NCBI GenBank assembly: GCA_003389215.1
Contig: QQVP01000135.1
Location: 19,812 to 83,811 of the forward strand
Direction: 5' to 3'
Length of the DNA: 64,000 nt
Source of the DNA: Planctomycetota bacterium
GTDB taxonomy: Bacteria; Planctomycetota; Planctomycetia; Pirellulales; UBA7805
Shown: positions 46,201-55,131 of the stretch, one piece after another
Numbering within the stretch: the stretch's first letter is position 1
How the letters are laid out: every line of letters begins with the position of its first letter
Notes under the pieces: generated by a model
Told to the model about the DNA's origin: nothing
Databases searched by the model: none
Seen by the model: only the letters and a program-made list of their open reading frames with translations
Made by a program: the position numbers and the translations under genes

Positions 46201-47078
46201 CGTCCGCCGAAGCTGTCGAAAATGGCGTTTGTGGTGAACAGCTCGCCCTCGGGCGTGAACATCACCTCGACCGGGTTGATCGGGCCCTGCCCGTGGATTT
46301 GCAGATCGCTGCCGTCCGCGCGGCAGGAGAAAACGCTCGCCGCCCCGTTGCTGCCGTGGAACGTCCCGTCGGCGTCGACCAGCTCATAGCCAAAGACCCC
46401 GCCCGTGAAATAGATGCGTCCGCAGGGACCGAGATAGGGTCCGGTGAGATTGGGGTTGCCGTTCAGCTCGAACGTGCCGACCAGCTTCTCACGCTTGTCG
46501 GCCACGCCGTCGTCGTTGGTGTCCTCGAGTCGCCACAGGTAAGGCGCCGAAATGACGTAGAGCGCGCCGTCGTGCCAGAGGGCTCCCTCCGGCATCACCA
46601 TGTCGTCGGCGAAGATCGTGCTCTTGTCGAACCTGCCGTCGCCGTCGAGGTCTTCGAGCATGCGAATGAAACGCGGCCGCTGCTCGAGCAGATCCTCCTT
46701 GCGCAGATTCTGGCCGTCCGTCTCGGCCACGAAGAGTCGCCCACGATCGTCGAAGGCCGCCAACATGGGGTGCTTCACGAGCGGGGGCTCGGCCACGATC
46801 TCCAGTTCGAATCCTTCGGGGATCTGAATCGTGGGTGGCTGAAAGTCCTGAAGCCCCTCGATCTCGGCGGGAATGAGCCGCGCGGCCGCTAGTCGCACCG
46901 GTTCGCTCGCCGCGTCGTTGGCCGTCGCCGGCGGCGTAGTGGCGTTGGCTTGCGATTCCTCGTCCGGGTTGGCTCCTACCGCCGATTGGGCCGTACAGCC
47001 CGTCGTCGAAACGGCGGCGAGCAAGAGCAGGATGCCAAGAGAAAACAGCGTCCAACAGCGAGTACTCGGATGCGTCAC
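43218..47078 (-). CDS. Giant PVC-type haem-binding dehydrogenase lipoprotein with HEAT repeats
   Basis: The 1286-residue protein starts with GTG (47078), preceded by GGAGG at a good distance, and has a lipoprotein signal ending TTGC. The N-terminal half is a PVC-type dehydrogenase propeller (PPTIQIPEGFELEIVAEPPLV, FVAETDGQN, WHDGALYVISAPYLWRLED). A HEAT-like helical solenoid follows (about 480-830), then a beta-sandwich. The C-terminal cytochrome c domain has CATCH in AACATCHRIRGEGAEVGPDL. It should oxidise an unknown periplasmic substrate and pass electrons to its own haem. It is convergent with the DUF1501 gene, a common planctomycete association. Confidence 0.88.
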   Translation of the reverse strand: MTHPSTRCWTLFSLGILLLLAAVSTTGCTAQSAVGANPDEESQANATTPPATANDAASEPVRLAAARLIPAEIEGLQDFQPPTIQIPEGFELEIVAEPPLVKHPMLAAFDDRGRLFVAETDGQNLRKEDLLEQRPRFIRMLEDLDGDGRFDKSTIFADDMVMPEGALWHDGALYVISAPYLWRLEDTNDDGVADKREKLVGTFELNGNPNLTGPYLGPCGRIYFTGGVFGYELVDADGTFHGSNGAASVFSCRADGSDLQIHGQGPINPVEVMFTPEGELFTTNAIFDSFGGRHDALVHWIEGCLTTKVYGKALLPETGYRIPAVCRWGQVAPAGLMRVRNTTLSDEWHQNVFACQFNTHRVVRVELERHGSSFLPKRDEDFISSESIDFHPTDIFEDADGSLLMIDTGGWLYFGCPTSKIAKPNIYGAIYRLRQKGAPRVEDPRGLKLEWDAALPAELAERLDDARPTVRDRAIDHLARRGDEAVPALGELLATADAERQRRNAVWSLSRIGTEMARRRLYAALSDRSESVRQAAIRSFGVLRDRASVDKIVELYESGSPQVRLTAAEAIAKIGDRRAVPALLRGLAREDNDDYLMHAQIHALIRIDDFDGARAGLADENTRVRRSTLIALDQMGDERLTHDLVLPLLNTSDQLLRKSAIDVIGKRDAWAGEIEKVLRGWLEADDLTEEDAVLARAICTTFAGKPGIQARMVDVLRRADARAGNQLLVLEALAASDLTSLPSQFVPALRTLLAGDDAGLVEQIVTTISAKDTDQLDNELMSLSRDAERDAALRLTALAIAAKHARPLSAADFEFLLAQFDEEVLAVDRARAAEALASARLDRGQTIAVAGLVERVGPLELPTLLKRFERDSAPIVVNVDVQPPESKTHRGVAAYLDEPQEHRAIWNSWNPISGQGFELLRTSDGSFSGVSLSRVTGAELMPYRSTKYDDLLNDFVYSGLPAGGGEHQSFQNEFTISGLRPETRYALYFFGTAYPKPAAYRGVNVTLTDATGSTTRNNRGLRSSEEPYEAGITHVLFDALQPREDGTVTIRWTAGDHDLEGNFGILNGLTLVAPAATDGRRADVGKALVAALDKAAAIGSVTPVRLEKLLARYPDEVFEAAKPLMTRLAEAQQQQAQRLAELMPQITGGNPQKGREVFFSNKAACATCHRIRGEGAEVGPDLSLIGRIRRERDLLESIIYPSSTIANGYDRFMVLHEDGLTYDGVISKETVDAVYVRRQSKEDVRIPRDQIEAMDVQQLSLMPQGLEKQISTEQLRDLIAYLLSLK

Positions 47079-47452
47079 AGAGAACCTCCGGCGAGTAACG
47101 CGCGCCGCTCGCGGCGAGCGCAAAAAGGGGGGTCGGTTGTGCCGGCAAGACCGTCGGGGGCAGGGGAGACGGACAAGCGCCGGGCAGCGGCGGGGACTTT
47201 GTTTCGTCGACTTCAATTCTATCCGCGACGCTCGGGCAGCCGCAACCTGCGCGACTTACCGGGCCAAGGCTCTTTGAACGCGAGCAACGCAATTTCCCTG
47301 GCTCGAATCCACGCAGAACGTTCGGCAATTACTGTCAATCGAAGTGCGGCCTCGCTATATTGTGGAGGTCGAGCGACGCACTTCCCCAGACATTTGTCTT
47401 TCAATTCACTTAGTCCTTAGCCGCGGAAACGACTCATCGACCGCGGGGTGCC
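47079..47452. other. Intergenic region with a putative promoter
   Basis: The 374 bases between the dehydrogenase GTG and the efflux fusion gene are divergent. A promoter-like pair is at 47332-47361. No protein-coding character is seen; open frames overlap the dehydrogenase N-terminus shadow. Confidence 0.4.
47332..47361 (+). promoter_or_regulatory. Putative promoter of the RND efflux operon
   Basis: CTGTCA (47332-47337) and TATATT (47356-47361) with an 18-base spacer, about 90 bases before the fusion protein ATG. The TATATT is a good -10 in an otherwise GC-rich context; the -35 is weaker. Confidence 0.35.
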
Positions 47453-48712
47453 ATGATGAACGATACGAACGTGATCGTGCCCTTGACCAAATTGCCGGCG
47501 CTCTTCCTGCTGATCGCCTTCGCGGCCCTGCTGCCTTGCGGCTGCGAGCAGGCCCAGAGCAACACGGGCACGCCCGTCATCGAAGCCCCCAAAGTGCTCG
47601 TCGACACGGTAGTCAAGCGCGACGACGTGATCACCTCGCGTTACTTTCGTGGCAATGTCGAGGCCTCCGAGACCGTCGAGATTCGCGCCCGTGTGAAGGG
47701 CTTCCTGCGGAAGATTCATTTCCAGGATGGCATGGAAGTCAAAGAAGGCCAGCTACTTTTCGAGATCGAGCCGGAACCGTACCAGGCTCGCTTGGACGGG
47801 GCGAAAGCCCGTTGGCAGGGCGCCGCGAACACGCTCAAGGAAGCGGAAGATCGCGTCCGTCGTGGGCGGGCGGCGGGGACGGCCATCTCCGAGGAAGACC
47901 TGGCCACGCGGCTCACGCAGCGTGACGTGGCGGCGGCCGAGGTGGCGGCCGCCAAGGCGTCTTACGACGAGGCGAAGATCGATCTCGGCTACACGAAGAT
48001 CACCTCGCCCATCACCGGATGGATCGGCCGGCGGTTGGTCGACGAAGGCAACCTCGTCGGCACCGATGGAAACACCTTGCTCACGACCATCGTCAAACGT
48101 CAGCCGATCGACGTCTATTTCGAGGTTAGCGGACCGCTGGTCGACGAGCTTCAGCAGCGACAGTTCGAGATGCGTCAGGCCATCGAGGAGCAGGGGGGCA
48201 ATCCCGACGCGATCGATCTGGACGACATGGAGGTGACCGTGTTGGCCGGCCTGAGTATCGATGAGGGTTTTCCGCACAAGGGAACACTCAACTACCTCGA
48301 TTTCAAGATCGATCCGTCGACCGGGACGGCCCGCGTCCGGGGCACCTTTCCGAATAAGAAGGACTTGCTCTACCCAGGCACCGATGTGCGGATCCGCATT
48401 CCTTCGCGCGAAAAGCAGACCGCGGTTCTGGTTCGCGAGAAAGGCATCGGCAAGAATACCCTGGGCGATTTCGTCTATCTCGTTGTCGACGGCACCGGAG
48501 ACTATGCCGGCCGAAAGGTGGCGAAGACTCGGCAGATTAAAGCCGATACGGGTGAACTGGTCGACGGCATGCGCATCGTCTCCGAGGGACTCGAGGGCGG
48601 CGAGACTTATATCGTCGGTGGGGTGCAGCGGGCTCGAGATGGCATGCCTGTCGATATCGTGGAAGAACGCGAGAAACCGGCAAAGGCCTCGCCCGAGGGC
48701 GAACCTGAGTAG
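47453..48712 (+). CDS. RND efflux membrane fusion lipoprotein
   Basis: A 419-residue protein with a lipoprotein signal (Cys31 in LPCGC). The barrel-sandwich hybrid and coiled-coil arms are recognisable (VEIRARVKGFLRKIHFQDG, then paired helices, then TKITSPITGWIGRRLVDEG). The membrane-proximal region is complete, as in MexA/AcrA. It links an inner-membrane RND pump to an outer-membrane channel. The pump gene follows after 105 bases, so they are probably one operon. No TolC-like channel gene is present in the window. Confidence 0.9.
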   Translation: MMNDTNVIVPLTKLPALFLLIAFAALLPCGCEQAQSNTGTPVIEAPKVLVDTVVKRDDVITSRYFRGNVEASETVEIRARVKGFLRKIHFQDGMEVKEGQLLFEIEPEPYQARLDGAKARWQGAANTLKEAEDRVRRGRAAGTAISEEDLATRLTQRDVAAAEVAAAKASYDEAKIDLGYTKITSPITGWIGRRLVDEGNLVGTDGNTLLTTIVKRQPIDVYFEVSGPLVDELQQRQFEMRQAIEEQGGNPDAIDLDDMEVTVLAGLSIDEGFPHKGTLNYLDFKIDPSTGTARVRGTFPNKKDLLYPGTDVRIRIPSREKQTAVLVREKGIGKNTLGDFVYLVVDGTGDYAGRKVAKTRQIKADTGELVDGMRIVSEGLEGGETYIVGGVQRARDGMPVDIVEEREKPAKASPEGEPE

Positions 48713-48817
48713 TGGAGGTGCGTTCGCGCGCTTGCCCGCTGGCCAGATCCTCGGCCGCGGCACGACGCTCGACCCGCGACGGAACCAACCACCTGAAGTC
48801 CAATAGCTCGACCGGCC

Positions 48818-51800
48818 ATGTTCTCGATCTTCTTCATCAATCGCCCGATCTTTGCCTGCGTCGTTTCGATTGTGATCATGATCGCGGGCGCGATTTGCCT
48901 GTTTCTGCTGCCGGTCGAGCAGACGCCCGACATTACGCCGCCGACGGTCGTCGTGACGACGACCTACCGCGGGGCGAGTGCCGATACAGTGGCCAAGACC
49001 GTAGCCGTGCCGATCGAGCGGGAGGTGAACGGCGTCGAGGACAGCATCTACATGTCCTCGAAGAGCTCTGACGACGGGACCTACGAACTCACGATTACGT
49101 TCGAGGTGGGTACCGACATCGACATGGCCACCGTGCTCGTGCAGAACCGTGTGGCCATTGCCCAGCCGCTCTTGCCGCAAGAGGTGAAGCGCGAAGGTGT
49201 GAAGACCGAGAAGCGCTCGACCAACATGGTGCTGATGGTCAATATTTTCTCGCCCGACGGCTCTGCCAATCCTCGTCAGATGAGCACGCAGATCGACGTC
49301 GGCATCAAGGACGAGCTGGCCCGACTCCATGGGGTCGGCAAGGTCGTCGTGATGGGGGCCAAGGACTACGCGATGCGGATCTGGCTTGATCCGGGGAAGC
49401 TGCGCGATCGCGGTTTGACCACCTCGGACGTGATTGCCGCGGTCCGCGAACAGAACGTCCAAATTGCCGCCGGTCAGATTGCGGCTTCGCCGTATGCAAA
49501 GGGCGCGCAGAACGACCCCGATTACGAATATCCCACCTTCGAATACACGGTCAGCACGCAGGGTCGCTTCAAGACCGCCGAGGAGTTTCGCAACCTGATC
49601 GTCAAGGTCGGCGAAGAGGGGCGGGTGCTCCGCCTGTCCGACATCGCCCGCATCGAGGTCGGGGCGCTGCAGGAGAACATGTCGGTGCAGCTCGACCGCC
49701 GCGAATCGGTGGCACTGGCCGTCTATCAATTGCCCGGGGCGAACGCACTGGAGGTGCGCAAAGAGGTCGGCAAGACGATGGTCAAGCTGGCGAAGAATTT
49801 CCCCGACGGAATGGCCTATACGATCGCCTACGACACGACCATGTTCGTCGAGGCTTCGATCGCCGAAGTCGTCTCGACGCTCGTTATCGCGGTCATTCTG
49901 GTCGTGCTGACCGTGTACGTCTTTCTGCAGGATGTTCGCACGACGATCATTCCCGCCGCCACCATTCCGGTCGCCCTGATCGGTACGTTGGGCGTGATGT
50001 TCGGCTTGGGTATGTCGATCAATACCCTCTCCTTGTTCGGCCTGGTGTTGGCGATCGGCATCGTCGTCGACGACGCTATCGTGGTGGTTGAGAACACGAT
50101 GCGACTGATCGACGACGAGGGACTTTCGGCCAAAGAGGCCACGGCCAAGGCCATGATTCAGGTCACCGGGCCGGTGGTGGCGACGACCTTGGTGCTGTTG
50201 GCTGTGTTCATTCCTACGGCCCTCATGCCGGGCATTACCGGCCGGCTTTACCGTCAGTTTGCGATCACGATCGCCACCGCGACCGTCTTCTCTTCGGTCA
50301 ACGCGCTCACCCTCAGTCCCGCCCTTTGTGGCATGCTGCTGCGGCCTTCGCCCGAAAAGCGCGGGCCCTTCTTCGCCGGATTCAACAAGGTCTTCGACTG
50401 GACAACCCGCGGTTACATGGGCGTGGTCAACCTGGCCGTGCGGCGCACGGCGATCGTGATGCTGGTGTTCCTCGGTTTTCTGGCCGCCACCGCCTGGAGC
50501 TTCATGCAGGTGCCGGGCGGCTTTCTGCCCGATGAAGACCAGGGTTACTTGATGATCACGGCGAGGCTTCCCGACGGTTCTTCGCTAGCCCGATCGACGG
50601 ATGTCGGTCGACAGATCGAAGACTTTTTTGGCCTTCAGACCGAGGTTGGCAGCGACGGACAACGGACCCCCAAGCTTTTCGGTGCCGACGGAGAGCCGCT
50701 CACCGACGAGCAAAAAAGGCTGGGTGTCCCCGGCCAGGTTCGCTACCGATTTCGCGGTGTGGCGAACGTGATTACGGTGAACGGCTACTCGGCGCTCGAC
50801 GCCCTCAATTCGACGAACGCCGTGACGATCTTTGTGGTGCTCAAAAATTGGGCGGAGCGGAAAGGCGTAGAAGATCACGTCATGAGCATCGTCCGCGATG
50901 TGCAACAACGCGCGAATCAGGAAATCTACGATGCCACGACCCTCGCGTTTATCCCGCCGCCGATCACGGGTTTGGGCACCGCGGGTGGTTTCGAATATCA
51001 ATTGCTCGACAAGCGGGCCGAGCCCGAATCGGCTTCGCTCCAGGAGATCGCTGACGCGCTGGTCGCGACCGGCAACAGTCCCCAGGTGCCCGAGCTCGAC
51101 CGTATGAACAGCAACTTGCGGGCGGTGGTGCCGCAGCTCTACCTCGATATCGATTTCGAGAAAGCGAAGCGCATCTATGTGCCGCGCGACGTGATTGCCG
51201 AAACGCTGCAAGCGAATCTGGGTTCCTACTACGTCAACGATTTTGAGGCCTTCGGCCGCATCTACAAGGTGATGATGCAGGCGGAGTACGATTTCCGTAA
51301 CGATGCGTCCGACATCGCGCGTCTCGAGGTTCGCAACCTCAACGGCGACATGGTGCCGCTGAGTACCGTTCTCCAGGTCGAGACAAAGGCCGGGCCGAAG
51401 ACGGTCTACCGCTATAAGCTCTATCCTTCGTCGACGATCACGGGTCAGCCCGGCCAGGGCTACAGTAGCGGCCAGGCGGTCGCTGCGATGGAGCAACTTT
51501 CGAAGTCGCTACCGAGCGGCATCGACTTCGAGTGGTCGGGCGTGACGTTGCAGCAATTGGCCGCCGGCAATTTGGCGCCCCTGATCTTTGGCTTCGCGAT
51601 CGTCCTGGTCTACCTGTTCCTGGCCGCGCAGTACGAGAGCTGGGGCATTCCCTGGGCCGTGATCTTCTCGGTACCTTTGGCGGTGCTGGGCGGCATGGGG
51701 TCGACCTACCTGCGCTCCTTCGACAACAACATCTACACGCAGATCGGCCTGGTGCTGCTGATCGGTCTGGCGAGCAAGAGCGCCATTCTTATCGTCGAAT

Positions 51801-52153
51801 TTGCCAAGCAGGAGCGCGAAGAGGGTCGCTCGATTCAGGAGGCGGCCGCCCGGGCTGCCGAGCTGCGTTTTCGCGCGATCCTGATGACCGCCTTCTCGTT
51901 CATCTTGGGCGTGCTGCCACTGGTGATTGCCAGCGGGGCCGGCGCGGCGAGCCGCGTTTCGCTCGGCACCGTGGTGGCCGGCGGCATGACGGCCGCGACC
52001 GTCCTCGGCGTGTTCTTCATCCCCACGCTCTACGTGGTGGTGCAGCGGGCCAGCGAAGCGATTATGGGCGGTCCCAAGCCGCAGGGTGCGAGCCTGGCGG
52101 TCGAGGGTGGCGGCGATCGCAAGGACGAAGCCCCCGACCGCAACGACAGCTAG
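48818..52153 (+). CDS. RND efflux pump, HAE1 family
   Basis: The 1111-residue inner-membrane pump has the N-terminal FINRPIFACVVSIVIMIAG. The proton-relay Asp pair is in VVDDAIVVVEN (TM4), and the Lys of the second relay helix is in LASKSAILIVEFAKQ (TM10). Two large periplasmic loops are present. Length and motifs match AcrB/MexB homologues, which export hydrophobic drugs, detergents or endogenous lipids. It has about 65-70% GC like its neighbours; one 60-base line (50401-50460) counts 40 of 60. Substrate unknown. Confidence 0.93.
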   Translation: MFSIFFINRPIFACVVSIVIMIAGAICLFLLPVEQTPDITPPTVVVTTTYRGASADTVAKTVAVPIEREVNGVEDSIYMSSKSSDDGTYELTITFEVGTDIDMATVLVQNRVAIAQPLLPQEVKREGVKTEKRSTNMVLMVNIFSPDGSANPRQMSTQIDVGIKDELARLHGVGKVVVMGAKDYAMRIWLDPGKLRDRGLTTSDVIAAVREQNVQIAAGQIAASPYAKGAQNDPDYEYPTFEYTVSTQGRFKTAEEFRNLIVKVGEEGRVLRLSDIARIEVGALQENMSVQLDRRESVALAVYQLPGANALEVRKEVGKTMVKLAKNFPDGMAYTIAYDTTMFVEASIAEVVSTLVIAVILVVLTVYVFLQDVRTTIIPAATIPVALIGTLGVMFGLGMSINTLSLFGLVLAIGIVVDDAIVVVENTMRLIDDEGLSAKEATAKAMIQVTGPVVATTLVLLAVFIPTALMPGITGRLYRQFAITIATATVFSSVNALTLSPALCGMLLRPSPEKRGPFFAGFNKVFDWTTRGYMGVVNLAVRRTAIVMLVFLGFLAATAWSFMQVPGGFLPDEDQGYLMITARLPDGSSLARSTDVGRQIEDFFGLQTEVGSDGQRTPKLFGADGEPLTDEQKRLGVPGQVRYRFRGVANVITVNGYSALDALNSTNAVTIFVVLKNWAERKGVEDHVMSIVRDVQQRANQEIYDATTLAFIPPPITGLGTAGGFEYQLLDKRAEPESASLQEIADALVATGNSPQVPELDRMNSNLRAVVPQLYLDIDFEKAKRIYVPRDVIAETLQANLGSYYVNDFEAFGRIYKVMMQAEYDFRNDASDIARLEVRNLNGDMVPLSTVLQVETKAGPKTVYRYKLYPSSTITGQPGQGYSSGQAVAAMEQLSKSLPSGIDFEWSGVTLQQLAAGNLAPLIFGFAIVLVYLFLAAQYESWGIPWAVIFSVPLAVLGGMGSTYLRSFDNNIYTQIGLVLLIGLASKSAILIVEFAKQEREEGRSIQEAAARAAELRFRAILMTAFSFILGVLPLVIASGAGAASRVSLGTVVAGGMTAATVLGVFFIPTLYVVVQRASEAIMGGPKPQGASLAVEGGGDRKDEAPDRNDS

Positions 52154-52319
52154 AGTGCAAGAGCCGCGGTTCGACAGCGCGGCCCGGCAGCGGGAGCTTG
52201 CGGATCGCGGCGAGTCTGGTTCGATGACCGCACCGCTCGGCGTAGCCGTGGCCGTGGCATGACGGTGGTATGACAGTGGCCTGACGGTGGCAGATTTGCC
52301 GACGGGTGCCGGTCACACG

Positions 52320-52384
52320 TTGCCGTCACCCATTGCCGTCACGCGTTGCCGTCACGCGTTGCAGGCGCAGATTGCCGTAACGCG
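52320..52384. repeat. 13-bp imperfect tandem repeat, five units
   Basis: The unit TTGCCGTCACGCG is seen at 52333 and 52346 exactly and, with changes, at 52320, 52359 and 52372. Head-to-tail, no spacers. Confidence 0.7.
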
Positions 52385-52450
52385 TTGCGTCCGCGTGTGG
52401 TGACGCTGCGATCGCCGTCTTGCCTGGCGCGTGGCGAGCCGCGTGTCGGG

Positions 52451-52479
52451 TTGTCGACCCCTGTGGCGATTCTTAAGAT
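52451..52479 (+). promoter_or_regulatory. Putative promoter of tRNA-Lys
   Basis: TTGTCG (52451-52456), 17-base spacer, TAAGAT (52474-52479). Transcription would start about 13 bases before the tRNA 5' end, a normal distance for a tRNA gene. Confidence 0.5.
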
Positions 52480-52498
52480 ACTTTGTCGCAAGACTTTG

Positions 52499-52571
<73 letters not shown>

Positions 52572-52936
52572 CTTGGACGTACGTCGGCGGACGTCCTGCT
52601 TGGGAAGGCGATTCGTGTTGCTTTCGCCGGTTTGCGGCCGCTGTCCCGTATGGCGATCGTCCTTGGGCTCGGGCGATGGCTGGGGGCTCCTCATAGTCAA
52701 GCAGCGGAATCGGGATCCGTTGCTCGGCGAGTCTTGCTCCCCTATTTTGGTCTGGGAGACTGCTCTGATGGTGTCTTCGGTCCTTCCGTTCTTGTGTATC
52801 ACTGACCGAATATCTATCTGCATGGCTCGATGGCGTTGACCTTTGGGCCAAACTCGAAGATAGTTCATGACAAGGTAAGTCGCGGGAGCGGGCTCCTTGT
52901 TCGGGCTGCCATCGTCGTTCGTAGAGGGAAGACGAG
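52572..52936. other. Intergenic region after tRNA-Lys
   Basis: 365 bases with no credible gene. A GGACGT/ACGTCC stem (52575-52580 and 52591-52596) lies just after the tRNA and may help transcription end, although no T-run follows. The base composition becomes less GC-rich towards the next gene. Confidence 0.4.
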
Positions 52937-53362
52937 ATGGAACACGACGAAGCTCAAGCCGTATGGCGTGATTACTACGCGCGCATTCGCGAGCGGCGCG
53001 TCGATGAAGCCGAGCAGCTCATCACCGCTTCAAGGCAGGACGGAATCACGGATCAATGTGAGGTGTTTCTGGACTTTCGACATTTTTCGAATGTCGAAGC
53101 CGATATTGAGCAGCTCAAGGTGCAGCTCGCAGAGAACTACGAGGTGTCCGTTTCCAAGTACGAAGCGAAGGATTACTGGTATCTCGATGGCACGACGCGT
53201 CCCGTTCCCATGGCGTTTGAACGCGATCAGTTGCTTGCCTGGGTGAAATTTATGGCGGATGTCGCTCAGTCGTATGCCTGCGTGTTCTCGACGTGGGTTC
53301 TCACGCAGGCAAGTACGGGCAAACAATGGGGTAACGAATCATTCGAAGCCATAACGGATTAG
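52937..53362 (+). CDS. Small acidic orphan protein, unknown function
   Basis: A 141-residue acidic protein preceded by AGAGGGAAG. The N-terminal helix (DEAQAVWRDYYARIRERR) is followed by an alpha-beta domain (CEVFLDFRHFSNVEADIEQL, then YWYLDGTTRPVPMAFERDQL, ending VFSTWVLT). The layout is loosely reminiscent of RraB-type proteins, but no diagnostic motif is certain. Small, acidic, single-domain proteins of this sort next to a DUF2185 gene are typical of immunity-type loci. The 3' end overlaps one arm of an attC-like hairpin. Confidence 0.7.
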   Translation: MEHDEAQAVWRDYYARIRERRVDEAEQLITASRQDGITDQCEVFLDFRHFSNVEADIEQLKVQLAENYEVSVSKYEAKDYWYLDGTTRPVPMAFERDQLLAWVKFMADVAQSYACVFSTWVLTQASTGKQWGNESFEAITD

Positions 53363-53457
53363 GCCGCGTTTCAGATCAGATTCACGGGTGCGGCCGTCCG
53401 GAACGCGTTCGGAATGCTACGTCGCTACCGCCCACGCGGTGATCCGCAACGTTATGT
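53350..53457. repeat. attC-like imperfect hairpin between orphan genes
   Basis: CATAACGGAT at 53350-53359 pairs with the split ATCC (53442-53445) and GTTATG (53451-53456), and CCGCG (53364-53368) pairs with CGCGG (53435-53439). The arms are about 66 bases apart, and the right arm ends GTTATGT, one mismatch from the integron core GTTRRRY. Total span ~108 bases. The left arm overlaps the stop region of the first orphan gene and the right arm precedes the second, as cassettes would be arranged. It is not proven to be recombinationally active. Confidence 0.35.
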
Positions 53458-53490
53458 GATCGCACGAGACTGGCAACTACAGCAACGAAT

Positions 53491-54045
53491 ATGAACCTGC
53501 AGCTCGGTTCCGATGGCAATCCGATCATCGATCAAGTTGGCGAAGAGAACTTTGTCGACCTCACGTTCGGGATTACAGACCTCAGCGAAGACGACGCCCA
53601 CTATCGCTTCCGCTTGGCTGCCTCGTACAACGACCGTGAGCTAGGCCTTGACGTGATCCTCGTGAAAGATATCAAGGGCGGCTTCGATGCAAACGTGGAT
53701 CCAATAAAGGACCACGTCTACCGTTTGGGCGTGCGATTCATGAGGTCCGGAGTGGAAAGTGATCGCCTTGTCGCAGCGATCGGGCAACTCTACGGCGCTG
53801 ATCCGATCCCTCAAGAGATGGTGCCGGAAGAATCGTTTACTGTCATCGCGTTGCTTCAGGGCGATCCGGACTTCGACAATGATTGTGTCAGGCTAAAGCT
53901 GTTCGGAAAGGATGGCGAACCGTTTGATGAAGACGCATACTATGAATCCTTCTTGAATGTCGATTTCGCGAATCGCCTCGTCTATTGGAACGAAAAGGAC
54001 CCAGACTATCGCGAGCCATTGCTCCGGGCGTTGGCCGCAGAATGA
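53491..54045 (+). CDS. Small orphan protein, unknown function
   Basis: A 184-residue acidic protein without signal or membrane segments. The N-terminal beta-rich half (VDLTFGITDLSEDDAHYRFRL) and helical middle (DHVYRLGVRFMRSGVESDRL) do not match a family I know. One 60-base stretch (53881-53940) counts 29 G/C, far below the window norm. It lacks a clear Shine-Dalgarno. The arrangement with its neighbours suggests a role in interbacterial toxin immunity or an integron-type cassette; both are speculative. Confidence 0.65.
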   Translation: MNLQLGSDGNPIIDQVGEENFVDLTFGITDLSEDDAHYRFRLAASYNDRELGLDVILVKDIKGGFDANVDPIKDHVYRLGVRFMRSGVESDRLVAAIGQLYGADPIPQEMVPEESFTVIALLQGDPDFDNDCVRLKLFGKDGEPFDEDAYYESFLNVDFANRLVYWNEKDPDYREPLLRALAAE

Positions 54046-54195
54046 AGGCCGAGGGTCTTTGTCGCAGGGCGATGCATCGGAGCAGTCTGCCTTCCCGATT
54101 GCTGTGAAAGTGTTCGCTTAGAAGGAAGTGACGACAGGGAAGACGACGAAGTAGTCATGCTTCCCGTGCCAAGCTGAATGCCATGGGCAAGAATC

Positions 54196-54702
54196 ATGTC
54201 CGCAAAGAAGCTTCGTATCCCGGCTGAAGACGTCAAGCGACTCGTCGAACACAACGGCGGCTGCGTCGCCACGGATAGAATCACCGTCGCTGGTCGCCCT
54301 GTCGGCTACATGTATCGCGAACCGCCAAGCAATGACTCTGATATGGGTTGGCGATTCATGGCTGGCGACGAATCCGCGGAGTACCTGGACAACGCCGACA
54401 ATCATGGTGTTTACGCCGTCAATACGATTGCGAACTATGACCACGACATCCTTTCTTTTCTGGACGCCCCAATCGGTTCGGCGTTCGCTCGTAATCCCGA
54501 AACGGGCGAGTTCGAACCCGTCGATAGCCCGGTCGCTGCCGAGGATCGCCTCCATCCCGATTTCCCGATCGTTACGGGCCAATACCGACTCACGTCATCA
54601 TGGCGGGTATTTCTGCCGCTCGAATTCAATCGTCGCGTCGAAGATGGATCGCTCGTTTTCAAGTTGCGGTATACTTCGACGACGAGTCGGATATTGAGTT
54701 AG
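54196..54702 (+). CDS. DUF2185 family (immunity-like) protein
   Basis: A 168-residue protein matching the DUF2185 pattern. Seen segments are GGCVATDRI, GRPVGYMYREPPSNDSDMGW, FMAGDESAEYLDN, GVYAVNTIANYDHD and LDAPIGSAF. DUF2185 members occur widely next to toxins or in arrays of immunity genes. The second ATG (54196) was preferred to 54178 since the conserved domain begins soon after. No cognate toxin gene is in the window, so an orphan immunity gene is the favoured reading, from context. Confidence 0.8.
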   Translation: MSAKKLRIPAEDVKRLVEHNGGCVATDRITVAGRPVGYMYREPPSNDSDMGWRFMAGDESAEYLDNADNHGVYAVNTIANYDHDILSFLDAPIGSAFARNPETGEFEPVDSPVAAEDRLHPDFPIVTGQYRLTSSWRVFLPLEFNRRVEDGSLVFKLRYTSTTSRILS

Positions 54703-55095
54703 CGCGTTCCGTGTTCGCCAGCATCGCGCAAGATGCCCCATAGCATGGCGATGCCCCATGACGAGGCGGCGACGGAACGAAGCCGGCTTCGACAGCCGTG
54801 TCCGAGACGGCTCCGCTCCTCGCCCCAGGCGCTCCTTTCTTTTTCCGCGTCACCACGTCTGCGTGAGACGATTCCCCGGTGCTGACCGCGGCCGGCGAGG
54901 CGGCGGGCCGCTGAATGGTAATCCCGCGGTGGCAACTCCTTGGAACGGGCAACTTCAGCGATTGCTCGTTTCGGTTCACCTGGGCAAGAAGTGAGGCCCG
55001 GTCCGAAACAGCCCAGGTCGCGGCGCCAGAAGCGACCTCAAATTCTCGAAAATAAGGGCCTTAGGGCGAATTCGGGGCCTCTCGTCCAGCCGGCA

Positions 55096-55123
55096 TTGAC
55101 ACCCGCGCCAGATTGATTAGGAT
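55096..55123 (+). promoter_or_regulatory. Putative promoter of the bfd-like gene
   Basis: TTGACA (55096-55101) is a perfect -35; TAGGAT (55118-55123) follows after 16 bases. It lies about 45-70 bases before the ATG at 55168, and the Fur-box-like palindrome sits over the expected start of transcription. Confidence 0.5.
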
Positions 55124-55131
55124 ACTGGAAT

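Larger units (their letters stand above)
52154..52498. other. Intergenic region with short tandem repeats before tRNA-Lys
   Basis: Contains a run of imperfect TGACGGTGGC-like repeats (52255-52290), the 13-bp repeats at 52320-52384 and the tRNA promoter at 52451-52479. No gene is supported. Confidence 0.5.

Noticed and set aside
47753..49729. 658-codon minus-strand frame opposite the RND genes
   Set aside because: Antisense to two complete efflux proteins; composition is Arg/His/Gly-rich shadow type.
52320..52384. Possible CRISPR or iteron array
   Set aside because: Units are only 13 bases, imperfect, head-to-tail, and there is no replication gene nearby.
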